Shown here in pieces: positions 6,090 through 11,816 of a stretch of DNA of 11,816 nt. The stretch spans positions 1 through 11,816 of the forward strand of contig JAISQV010000210.1 in NCBI GenBank assembly GCA_031273985.1, given 5' to 3'. Below the pieces are notes generated by a model that ran no database searches, was not told where the DNA came from, and worked only from the letters and a program-made list of their open reading frames with translations. Both the position numbers and the translations under genes were made by a program. Within the stretch, counting starts at the first letter, position 1, and every line of letters begins with the position of its first letter. The DNA is from Spirochaetaceae bacterium (GTDB taxonomy: Bacteria; Spirochaetota; Spirochaetia; Treponematales; Breznakiellaceae).

Positions 6090-6908
6090 ATGCAGGAACA
6101 TGACGATGCCCTGAGCCCGCGGATGGCGGAGCTCTACCTGGAGCGCGTGGGCGTGGACGCGGCGGCGGCGGACAAGGACTTCCTGGACCGGCTGATCTTT
6201 GCCCACCAGTGCAGCGTGCCCTTTGAGAACATCGATGTGTATGACGGCGGCCTCGACATTCACCTGACGACAGAAAAACTGTTTGACAAGCTCGTGCTGC
6301 GGAGGCGGGGGGGCTACTGCTTTGAGCTGAACGGCCTGTTCAGGAGGCTCCTCGACGCGCTGGGTTTTGAGACCCGCTCCTGTCTGGCCCGGGTGCTGAT
6401 GGGCAGGGACATTGTGCCGCCGCCGCTGCACCGGGTTACGCTGGCGGACCTGGGGGGGCGGCTCTACTTCTGCGACGTGGGCTTCGGCGGCCCCATGCCG
6501 GCGGCGGCCATCCCCCTGGGGCCGGGCATACACGCCGACGCCGAGGGGGGGCGCTTTTCCCTGGAGGAGGACCGCCGGGGCTGGTGGACCCTCTTTTCCC
6601 ATTCCGGGGGGGAGCCATCGCCCCTCATCTCCCTTGAAACCGCTGACAGGCCGGAAGTCGATTTTCTGGCCCCGAGCTATTACTGTTCCCACGCGCCGGA
6701 ATCCTACTTTGTCGGCAGCCGCATAGCCAATCTGAGGAGGCCCGGCGGCTCCGCTCAATTGAGCGGCACGCGCTTCAAACTGGTGCGGAAGGGCGCCCCC
6801 CCGGAGGAATCGACGGCGGAGACCCCGGAGTCCCTTGCCGCCCTGCTTCAGGACCATTTTGGTATCAATGTGCAGGGCGAAGGCATCGTGTTCCGGGATG
6901 CCCCGTGA
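6090..6908 (+). CDS. nat: Arylamine N-acetyltransferase
   Basis: The enzyme (272 residues, usual family length about 260-290) transfers acetyl from acetyl-CoA to arylamines, hydrazines or related amines through an acetyl-cysteine intermediate; it is cytosolic. The catalytic triad is complete: Cys77 in RRGGYCFELNG, His114 in PLHRVTL and Asp129 in CDVGFGG, with spacings of 37 and 15 that match the classical Cys69-His107-Asp122 arrangement to within one residue. The N-terminal VPFENIDV motif (about residues 44-51) is also typical. The real substrate in this organism is unknown; some NAT-family members act in secondary metabolism, but no such cluster is visible here. Its stop overlaps the start of the following methyltransferase by four bases (GTGA at 6905-6908), so the two are co-translated. 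Confidence 0.93.
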   Translation: MQEHDDALSPRMAELYLERVGVDAAAADKDFLDRLIFAHQCSVPFENIDVYDGGLDIHLTTEKLFDKLVLRRRGGYCFELNGLFRRLLDALGFETRSCLARVLMGRDIVPPPLHRVTLADLGGRLYFCDVGFGGPMPAAAIPLGPGIHADAEGGRFSLEEDRRGWWTLFSHSGGEPSPLISLETADRPEVDFLAPSYYCSHAPESYFVGSRIANLRRPGGSAQLSGTRFKLVRKGAPPEESTAETPESLAALLQDHFGINVQGEGIVFRDAP

Positions 6909-8239
6909 AGCGGATCATCCTCAAGCAGGGCGAGGAGGGCCGCATAGTCCTGGGCCACCCCTGGGTCTACGACAACGAGATAGACCGGGTGCTGGCCGGC
7001 AACAAGACGGCGGAGCTTGAGCCGGGGGAACTGGCCGATGTGGAGAGTTCCCGCGCCCGCTACCTGGGCCGGGCCTTCGTCAATCCCGCCTCAAAGATCC
7101 GCGCCCGGATCTACAGCCCCTCCAAGGAGGGGCTGGACAAGGGCTTCTTCAAGCGCCGCCTGCGGGAGGCCCTCCTGCGCCGGGCCCAGGCTCCCGCCGG
7201 CGGCCCCGCCTGGGCCGCCGAATCCCGGCGGATCCTCTTCGGAGAGGCGGATTTTCTGCCGGGCCTGGTGGCGGACCGCTACGCGGGCTGGCCCCTGGAA
7301 GACGCCGAGGCCCTCCCCCTGCGGCCCCTCAGTTTCGCCGCGGTCCTGGAGGCCCTGGGCCCCCCCTCCTCCTGGCTGGTGCTCCAGTTTTTGGCCCTGG
7401 GGCTGGACCGCCGCCGGGAGGAGATTCTCGCGGCCCTGGAGGAGGTCCTCGCCGCGCCCCTTGGCCCAGAGCCCTGGGCCGGGCCCCTGGGCAAGCCGGC
7501 GGGAATCCTGGAAAGATCCGCCCCGGCCATGCGGGAACTGGAAGGCCTTCCCCCCGGAGAGGGCCTCCTTGCCGGGGAAGTTCCCGCCGGGGGCGTCCTG
7601 ATCTTCGAGAACGGCCTCCCCTTTGCCCTCCGCCTGGGGGAGGGCCAGAAGACGGGGCACTTCCTCGATCAGCGGGAGAACCGCCTGCGGGCGGCGGCCT
7701 ATGCGCGGGGGGCCGTGCTGGACGCCTTCTGCTACACCGGGGGCTTTGCCCTGCACGCCGCCGCCGCCGGGGAGCCGGGCCTCCGCGTTACCGCGGTGGA
7801 TTCCTCCGGGGCGGCCCTGGAACTGCTCCGCAGAAACGCCGCCCTGGGCGGGGTCGCGGAGCGGATCACCCCCCTGGAGGCCGATGTGTTTGAGTACCTC
7901 CGGGCCGCCGAAAAGCGGCGGGAGCATTTTGACCTGATCATCCTGGACCCCCCGGCCTTTGCCAAGACCCGCTCCGCCCTGAGCGGCGCGATCCGGGGCT
8001 ACCGGGAGATCAACATGGCCGCGCTGAGGCTGCTCCGGCCCGGCGGCGTGCTGGTAACCTGCTCGTGCAGCCAGGCGGTGGACCCCGCGCTCTTCATGCG
8101 CATCGTGGCCCAGGCCGCCGCCGGCGCTGACCGCCGCCTCGTGCAGGAGGACTTCCGCTTTCAGGCGGCGGATCACCCCCTGCGGGTGGGCTACGGGGAG
8201 TCCCTCTACCTCAAGTGCGGGTTCTACCGGGTGGTGTAA
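6905..8239 (+). CDS. rlmI: 23S rRNA (cytosine-C5) methyltransferase, RlmI-like
   Basis: This is a 444-residue SAM-dependent methyltransferase. Residues 1-75 form a PUA-type RNA-binding domain (HPWVYDNEIDRV, RYLGRAFVNP), followed by a linking domain with GEADFLPGLVADRYAG, LVLQF and ERSAPAMRELEGLPP. The signature GQKTGHFLDQRENR precedes the Rossmann domain: motif I LDAFCYTGGFAL with Asp273, motif IV DPPAF with Asp348, and motif VI TCSCSQ with Cys386 and Cys388. E. coli RlmI methylates C1962 of 23S rRNA; the exact target here is inferred. It is longer than E. coli RlmI (396), with Gly/Pro/Ala-rich stretches around residues 95-110. The start is GTG at 6905, overlapping the nat stop; there is no good Shine-Dalgarno, which fits translational coupling. 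A close alternative is an RlmK-type or other RNA cytosine methyltransferase of the same family. Confidence 0.88.
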   Translation: MKRIILKQGEEGRIVLGHPWVYDNEIDRVLAGNKTAELEPGELADVESSRARYLGRAFVNPASKIRARIYSPSKEGLDKGFFKRRLREALLRRAQAPAGGPAWAAESRRILFGEADFLPGLVADRYAGWPLEDAEALPLRPLSFAAVLEALGPPSSWLVLQFLALGLDRRREEILAALEEVLAAPLGPEPWAGPLGKPAGILERSAPAMRELEGLPPGEGLLAGEVPAGGVLIFENGLPFALRLGEGQKTGHFLDQRENRLRAAAYARGAVLDAFCYTGGFALHAAAAGEPGLRVTAVDSSGAALELLRRNAALGGVAERITPLEADVFEYLRAAEKRREHFDLIILDPPAFAKTRSALSGAIRGYREINMAALRLLRPGGVLVTCSCSQAVDPALFMRIVAQAAAGADRRLVQEDFRFQAADHPLRVGYGESLYLKCGFYRVV

Positions 8240-8367
8240 TTAAAGGAAGATTTACACAAAGGCGCACGAAGGAAGATCGGAACTCCACCACAGACTCTCC
8301 TGTCCATCTGTTTCTTCCCTTCTTCGCCTTTACTTTTCCTTAACCCACAGCGGAAAAGTGGTTAAAA
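8240..8367. repeat. Snap-back intergenic repeat between rlmI and the lipoprotein gene
   Basis: A purine-rich arm at 8258-8276 (AAAGGCGCACGAAGGAAGA) is nearly complementary to a pyrimidine-rich arm at 8313-8331. Outside them, TTAAAGGAA near 8240 faces TTCCTTAA near 8335. The left arm shares 16 bases (TTACACAAAGGCGCAC, 8252-8267) with 10979-10994. The right part, 8331-8363, is an inverted copy of 11558-11589 with two mismatches and one missing base. It carries no ORF. It belongs to the same CAC(R)AAGG / CGGAAAAGT repeat group found in the other gene-free stretches. Confidence 0.7.
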
Positions 8368-8388
8368 TTTTTCTTTTCAAATATCCTA

Positions 8389-8417
8389 TTGACAAAGTTA
8401 GCTCAACCGTATATTGT
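8389..8417 (+). promoter_or_regulatory. Sigma70-type promoter of the lipoprotein gene
   Basis: A perfect -35 box TTGACA at 8389-8394 is followed after 17 bp by TATTGT at 8412-8417 (an alternative TATATT at 8410-8415 has a 15-bp spacer). The region is AT-rich. Transcription should start near 8424, giving a ~20-nt leader with AGGAGG at 8434-8439, five bases before the ATG at 8445. The gene therefore has its own transcription unit, closed by the terminator at 9910-9950. Confidence 0.75.
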
Positions 8418-8444
8418 TAGGATAATCTAATTTAGGAGGCGCGT

Positions 8445-9884
8445 ATGTTAAAAAGATTCAGAATGGTAGTCCCGCTGGTACTATGCGGGGTATTGCTGCT
8501 TTCAGCCTGCGGTGAGGAGGAAGCGGCCGATACTTCCATTTCAAGGTCTGAAGCGGCTTTTCCGGTGGTTGACGCCCTTTCCAGCGCCAGTATCCTGCGG
8601 GTGGATTCCCATACCGTGGCGTATGTAGGGGAAAGGGTGGGGACCAATTACAAGCTGAACCTCGTTGATCTCGATAATCCGGGAGAAAAACTCAGCCGGG
8701 AAATAGGGGGCAACGTGGCCGTCATTACCGCCGGGGGCGGCAGGATAGCCCTCATCCAGGCGGTGGAGCATGGGTATGAAACTTTTGCCGGACAGTACAC
8801 CAGAGTGTACGATGCCGGTAATCTCGCCCTGGTAAAGACCATCCCCCTGGCTCCCCCCGAGGCTGAGGGCCGTGTCGTGGAGCCCCTGCACCACCGGGAC
8901 CCCAGCCTGGCAATAAGCGACAGGTATGTGGCGGTGGCCACCGAGGACGACGGGTTCTTTTCCTCCGGCGGCGCACAGCAGTATCTCAATATATATGAGA
9001 TAGGCGGAAGCGGAAGCTCCCCCACCTTACCCATATATGGCGGGGCAAGCGGCGGCGCCAGGGGCTCGTCTGCCATCGGCGCCTTAATGGGAGTCGCCAT
9101 TAACGGTGACTATCTTCTTGTTGGCGGAAGCACCGGAACTGCGGTATACAAGATTGACAGCGGCCTGGAACTTACCCAGGTTGCAGCCTCCGACGGGGTT
9201 GGAAACCACTGGTTCAAGGATAACGGCGTCTATGTGCTGGAATCGAAAAGCAATACCGGAACGGTCAAGGTCTGGAAATGGAACGGCGGCGAGGCTCCGA
9301 CAGCGCTTGGAACCATTGATGTGAACGAGACAGGCAGCGGAAGCGTTCAGGCCCTTGCCTTTGACGCGGATGATCCCGCCAAGGCGTACTTCTATGCCAA
9401 GGTTACCGGGGGAAACGTCTATAGCGTTAACCTTGCCGCCGCGTCCTTAACGAAAACGCTGGAATTCAGCTTCCCCAACGCGGTAATAACCATCAGCGGC
9501 AGGGGGGGCAGCGCTTCCTACGAAGTCCCCCTAATTACCGGCCTGTGGACCATAGAGAAGCAGAGCACCGGCGGGCATGATTACTATGTGTTTTCCGGCA
9601 GTTATTCCTATACACCTGCCGGAGGCGCTGCGGTTACCAATGGGGCTGTATTCATAATTACAGACCCGCCCAGGGGCGCAAACATCGCCAATCAGGGTGA
9701 CGCCACAACGCCCGTAGCGGATTCCCGTGTGACGGTGGAAGGCTTTACCGCCCCCTGGGGAACCGCGGTACGCACCTTAAAAACCTTTAAGAGCAGCAGC
9801 GGAGACATTTATTTTGCGGCGAAGAATTATACCGCGAGCGGGGCAGCCTCAAATTACAAGCTGGTCCTCAAGCAAATCAACTAG
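8445..9884 (+). CDS. Putative lipoprotein of unknown function, possibly beta-propeller
   Basis: The 479-residue product begins with a lipoprotein signal peptide: KRFR, a hydrophobic core, then the lipobox LSAC with Cys22 as the lipidated residue. Acidic residues directly follow (EEEAAD). Apart from Cys14 in the signal and Cys22, I see no cysteine, so no disulfides. The mature part is rich in Gly, Ser, Ala and Thr with many short beta-strand-like segments of the type GDYLLVGGSTGTAVYKID and KVWKWNG...LGTIDV, spaced roughly as in WD40 or YVTN-type propeller blades. No catalytic motif is recognised. It probably sits at the periplasmic or outer-surface membrane face; a binding or scaffold role is only a guess. 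The ATG is supported by AGGAGG at five bases. It has its own promoter and terminator. Codon use appears less extremely GC-rich than in the neighbouring housekeeping genes. Confidence 0.8.
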   Translation: MLKRFRMVVPLVLCGVLLLSACGEEEAADTSISRSEAAFPVVDALSSASILRVDSHTVAYVGERVGTNYKLNLVDLDNPGEKLSREIGGNVAVITAGGGRIALIQAVEHGYETFAGQYTRVYDAGNLALVKTIPLAPPEAEGRVVEPLHHRDPSLAISDRYVAVATEDDGFFSSGGAQQYLNIYEIGGSGSSPTLPIYGGASGGARGSSAIGALMGVAINGDYLLVGGSTGTAVYKIDSGLELTQVAASDGVGNHWFKDNGVYVLESKSNTGTVKVWKWNGGEAPTALGTIDVNETGSGSVQALAFDADDPAKAYFYAKVTGGNVYSVNLAAASLTKTLEFSFPNAVITISGRGGSASYEVPLITGLWTIEKQSTGGHDYYVFSGSYSYTPAGGAAVTNGAVFIITDPPRGANIANQGDATTPVADSRVTVEGFTAPWGTAVRTLKTFKSSSGDIYFAAKNYTASGAASNYKLVLKQIN

Positions 9885-9909
9885 ACGCCCCGGCGCAGCA
9901 TGAACAAAT

Positions 9910-9950
9910 ACCGCGGCGCTTCTGTGCAAACAGGGGCGCTGCGGTTTTTT
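9910..9950 (+). terminator. Intrinsic terminator after the lipoprotein gene
   Basis: A 16-bp stem (9910-9925 with 9930-9945, G-U pairs allowed) closes on a GCAA tetraloop and is followed by six T at 9945-9950. Its stem begins 25 bp after the stop codon. The U-tract is on the + strand side, so it acts on the lipoprotein transcript. Confidence 0.93.
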
Positions 9951-10000
9951 AAGGGAAATGGACTTCCCCCCTCCCCCCCATTCCGGTTACACTTTCCTTG

Positions 10001-10924
10001 ATGAACCTTGAAGCTTTTATCCTTGGCAGCGGGGGCATGATGCCCCTGCCGAACCGGCATCTTACGTCGGTGCTCCTCCGCAGGGAGGGGGAGCTTTTTC
10101 TCTTTGACTGCGGCGAGGGGACCCAGGTGTCCCTCCGGCGGCTTAACCTCCGCTGGAAGAAGATAACGGCTATCTTTATCAGCCACACCCACGCGGACCA
10201 CGTGACGGGCCTGCCGGGGATGCTGATGCTCTCCTCCCAGGTGGACCGGGACGACCCGCTCTACATCTTCGGCCCCCCCCGGATCGCCGAGTACATCGAG
10301 TCGAGCCGCCGGGTGCTGGATATGTACCTGAACTACGAGATTGTGGTAACCGAGGTTTCCGGGGGGGTGGTTTACGAGGCCGGGGATTTCAGGGTGCGGG
10401 CCTTTCCCCTGCGGCACACAAAACCCTGCCTGGGCTACACGCTGGAGGAGGATGCCCGCCCCGGAGAGTTCCACCCGGACAAGGCCCTGGCGCTGGGGGT
10501 GCCCCGGGGCCCCCTCTGGTCCCGTCTCCAGGGAGGGGAGGCGGTACGGGCGGCGGACGGCCGGGAGGTGCGCCCCGAAGAGGTGCTGGGCCCCCCCCGG
10601 CAGGGCCGGAAATTCTCCTTTGTTACCGACACGCTGGCCTTCCCGGAGATAGCGGCGGAGGTGGCGGGCTCGGACTTCTTTGTCTGCGAGGGGATGTTCG
10701 AGCGGGACCTCGAAGAAAGCGCCCGCGAAAAGAAACACATGACCGCGGAACAGGCGGCCCGCATTGCGCTGCTGGCCGAGGTCAAGCGCCTCGCCCTGAT
10801 CCACTACAGCCCCCGCTACACGGAGCAGGACCTCAAGCGCATCCTGCGGGAGGCCCAGGCGGTCTTCCCCGGCACCGTGCTCTCCAGGGACCGCGCCGTC
10901 TTCCCCATCGAATACGTCGATTGA
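10001..10924 (+). CDS. rnz: Ribonuclease Z (tRNA 3'-end endonuclease)
   Basis: The product has 307 residues, the usual length of the short RNase Z form. It is a metallo-beta-lactamase-fold zinc enzyme that cuts the 3' trailer of tRNA precursors. Metal ligands are visible: SHTHADH with His62, His64, Asp66 and His67, His139 in LRHTKPCLGY, Asp210 in VTDT, and His268 in IHYSPRY. The N-terminal LGSGGMMPLPNRHLTS and the phosphodiesterase-like FDCGEGTQ segment are typical, as is the flexible-arm region around 145-205 (PRGPLWSRLQGGEAV). I take ATG 10001 over the TTG at 9998 by analogy with the family's N-terminus. There is no Shine-Dalgarno sequence ahead of it, and no good promoter after the terminator at 9950, so expression signals are unclear; a leaderless or weak start is possible. 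Confidence 0.93.
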   Translation: MNLEAFILGSGGMMPLPNRHLTSVLLRREGELFLFDCGEGTQVSLRRLNLRWKKITAIFISHTHADHVTGLPGMLMLSSQVDRDDPLYIFGPPRIAEYIESSRRVLDMYLNYEIVVTEVSGGVVYEAGDFRVRAFPLRHTKPCLGYTLEEDARPGEFHPDKALALGVPRGPLWSRLQGGEAVRAADGREVRPEEVLGPPRQGRKFSFVTDTLAFPEIAAEVAGSDFFVCEGMFERDLEESAREKKHMTAEQAARIALLAEVKRLALIHYSPRYTEQDLKRILREAQAVFPGTVLSRDRAVFPIEYVD

Positions 10925-10950
10925 AGGCGCCTGATTTTCACGAAAAAATC

Positions 10951-11055
10951 AACCACAAGGGACTGCAAAGGCCAAGCGTTACACAAAGGCGCACACCAAG
11001 GAAGACCAAGAGGTACACGAAGGCGTGGAAGGATGGCACGAAGGCGCACGAAGCC
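10951..11055 (+). repeat. Degenerate CAC(R)AAGG repeat tract
   Basis: About nine units of 9-12 bp follow each other with the core (C)ACRAAGG, for example ACACAAAGG 10981-10989, CACCAAGG 10994-11001, ACACGAAGG 11015-11023 and CACGAAGG 11037-11044. The segment 10979-10994 equals 8252-8267. Unlike the copies at 5806-5882 and 8258-8331, it lacks a full complementary pyrimidine arm, so it looks like a half element. Open frames across it read as low-complexity Lys/Arg/Thr peptides and are not genes. Confidence 0.65.
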
Positions 11056-11065
11056 TTTCGTTTCG

Positions 11066-11094
11066 TTGACAGGCGGGGCGCCAAGTGTTACCCT
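11066..11094 (+). promoter_or_regulatory. Possible promoter of the receiver gene
   Basis: TTGACA at 11066-11071 is a perfect -35 box. After 17 bp there is a weak -10 box TACCCT at 11089-11094, preceded by TG at 11086-11087 as in extended -10 promoters. The predicted start point (~11101) would fall in the Shine-Dalgarno AAGG (11100-11103), so the gene would be nearly leaderless. That makes the assignment doubtful. Confidence 0.3.
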
Positions 11095-11108
11095 GAACCA
11101 AGGTTTTT

Positions 11109-11513
11109 ATGGACGAAAAGAAAAGCATCCTCGCGATCGACGATCTGCCTTTGGAGCTGGCGATCTATAGGAATATCCTGGGGTCCCGCTACGACCTGCA
11201 CCTTGCCGACTCCGCCCCGGCGGCCCTCAAACTGCTTGCCGATACCCATGTCGATCTCATCATCCTGGATATTGAGATGCCCGGAATGTCGGGCTTCGAA
11301 CTGCTCCACCAGATTCGCCTCATGCCCAACCTCATGCGGACTCCCGTGGTCATTGTTTCCGGCTATTCGAGCAGCGAATTCGTCTCCCACGCCTTGAGCC
11401 AGGGGGCCAACGATCTGCTCCCCAAGCCCGTGAACCCGGTGGATCTCCTCAAAAAAATAGTCCAGCTTCTGGAGAACCCGCCCCCGAACCGCATCCTTGA
11501 GCTGCTCTCCTAG
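11109..11513 (+). CDS. Stand-alone response-regulator receiver protein (CheY-like)
   Basis: The 134 residues form one receiver domain and nothing else. The acidic pocket is Asp11-Asp12 (AIDDLP), the phospho-acceptor Asp54 (LIILDIEMPGMSG), the switch Ser84 (VIVSGYSS), the aromatic switch position Tyr86 or Phe91, and the conserved Lys106 (LLPKPV). All residues needed for phosphorylation by a histidine kinase are present. No output domain, kinase or chemotaxis gene lies nearby, so its partner is encoded elsewhere. AAGG at 11100-11103 is five bases before the ATG. A short C-terminal tail (ENPPPNRILELLS) goes beyond the usual fold. It could act as a phosphate shuttle or a protein-interaction switch; which pathway is unknown. 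Confidence 0.9.
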   Translation: MDEKKSILAIDDLPLELAIYRNILGSRYDLHLADSAPAALKLLADTHVDLIILDIEMPGMSGFELLHQIRLMPNLMRTPVVIVSGYSSSEFVSHALSQGANDLLPKPVNPVDLLKKIVQLLENPPPNRILELLS

Positions 11514-11557
11514 CGCACAGTCAGTAATTAAACTGTGAGTATGGCGGGGTAAATAGT

Positions 11558-11669
11558 AACCACTTTTCCGCTACGGGTTAAGGAAAGTAGACTTTTGCTC
11601 GAAATTCCCTCTTCATCCGTGAAGTCTACTTTTCCTTTAAAACTGGCGGAAAAGTGCCGTCCGTGGTTA
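11558..11669. repeat. Long imperfect hairpin element downstream of the receiver gene
   Basis: The two halves pair at several levels: AACCAC 11558-11563 with GTGGTT 11663-11668, CACTTTTCCG 11561-11570 with CGGAAAAGTG 11647-11656, and AGGAAAGTAGACTT 11581-11594 with AAGTCTACTTTTCCT 11622-11636 (one extra base). The centre, 11595-11621, is unpaired. The left arm is the inverted copy of 8331-8363. This is a transposon-like snap-back repeat without any coding capacity. Confidence 0.75.
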
Positions 11670-11760
11670 AATCAATTGTTTTAGCCCAATCAAGGTACTA
11701 GTGTACTGTCTTACACAGAAGTAGGAATAACCACGGACGACACAGACAGACACGGACAAA
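11658..11760. repeat. Overlapping inverted repeat and CACGGAC-type tract at the window end
   Basis: CGTCCGTGGTTA at 11658-11669 is perfectly complementary to TAACCACGGACG at 11728-11739, 58 bp apart. The right arm continues into a short ACACAGAC / ACACGGAC tract to about 11760. The remaining bases to 11816 show no gene, RNA or hairpin that I can support. Confidence 0.65.
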
Positions 11761-11816
11761 GAAAAAGAGTAGATAATGAAGCAAAATCGTCCTAAATATC
11801 TCATATTCTTTAGGTT

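Noticed and set aside
7091..8176. A 361-codon - strand frame opposite the methyltransferase.
   Set aside because: Same codon-register shadow as above; composition is Gly/Pro/Gln-rich without motifs.
9881..10804. A 307-codon - strand frame opposite RNase Z.
   Set aside because: A codon-register shadow of rnz. It also runs through the terminator hairpin.
10951..11055. CRISPR-like array.
   Set aside because: Units are 9-12 bp, degenerate, and have no spacers of constant length; no cas gene is present.
10921..11397. A 158-codon + strand frame across the repeat tract and the receiver gene.
   Set aside because: It begins in repeat sequence and then runs out of frame through the receiver gene; its peptide is Lys/Arg/Thr low-complexity.
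11516..11537. Terminator of the receiver gene formed by CACAGT/ACTGTG.
   Set aside because: The stem has only six base pairs with a ten-base loop and no T-run.

Overview
The window is GC-rich bacterial chromosomal DNA with seven confidently recognised protein-coding genes, all on the + strand. They are separated by intergenic stretches full of hairpins and dispersed repeats. Together the gene families and the abundant AT-richer intergenic repeats are compatible with a spirochaete of the Treponema / insect-gut type. That placement is from general impression only, because no rRNA, tRNA or lineage-defining gene lies in the window. There is no CRISPR array, transposase, integrase or recognisable defence or secretion cassette.

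Layout: (1) 1-276 is non-coding, with two compact hairpins, a ~103-bp structured repeat and a promoter. (2) 277-5544 is a tight three-gene operon: a cytoplasmic alpha/alpha-barrel glycoside hydrolase (trehalase/GH63-like), an exopolyphosphatase of the Ppx/GppA family with an HD domain, and polyphosphate kinase 1. (3) 5545-6089 is a 545-bp gene-free stretch. It holds an inverted copy of the first repeat, a transposon-like snap-back element with 11-bp terminal inverted repeats, and a two-hairpin structured element just before the next gene. (4) 6090-8239 is a two-gene unit with a 4-bp overlap: arylamine N-acetyltransferase and an RlmI-type 23S rRNA cytosine methyltransferase. (5) 8240-8444 holds another snap-back repeat and a good sigma70-type promoter. 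(6) 8445-9884 encodes an unrecognised lipoprotein, ended by a strong intrinsic terminator. (7) 10001-10924 is ribonuclease Z. (8) 10951-11055 is a degenerate CAC(R)AAGG repeat tract, followed by a stand-alone response-regulator receiver gene (11109-11513). (9) 11514-11816 is gene-free and filled with nested inverted repeats.

The most coherent functional unit is the polyphosphate operon. Ppk1 makes polyphosphate from ATP and Ppx degrades it, and both follow, with gaps of 6 and 15 nt, a hydrolase whose relatives cleave trehalose or small glycosyl solutes. That suggests a link between solute or reserve-sugar use and phosphate/energy storage (inference). The nat-rlmI pair, rnz and the receiver protein look like housekeeping or accessory genes without an obvious shared pathway.

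I did not find a clearly new multi-gene system. What deserves a second look is the repeat landscape: at least three families of structured intergenic elements, some in inverted orientation around gene blocks, and one that looks like a structured RNA or a REP-like element. The Ppx and Ppk1 sequences also carry unusual features.
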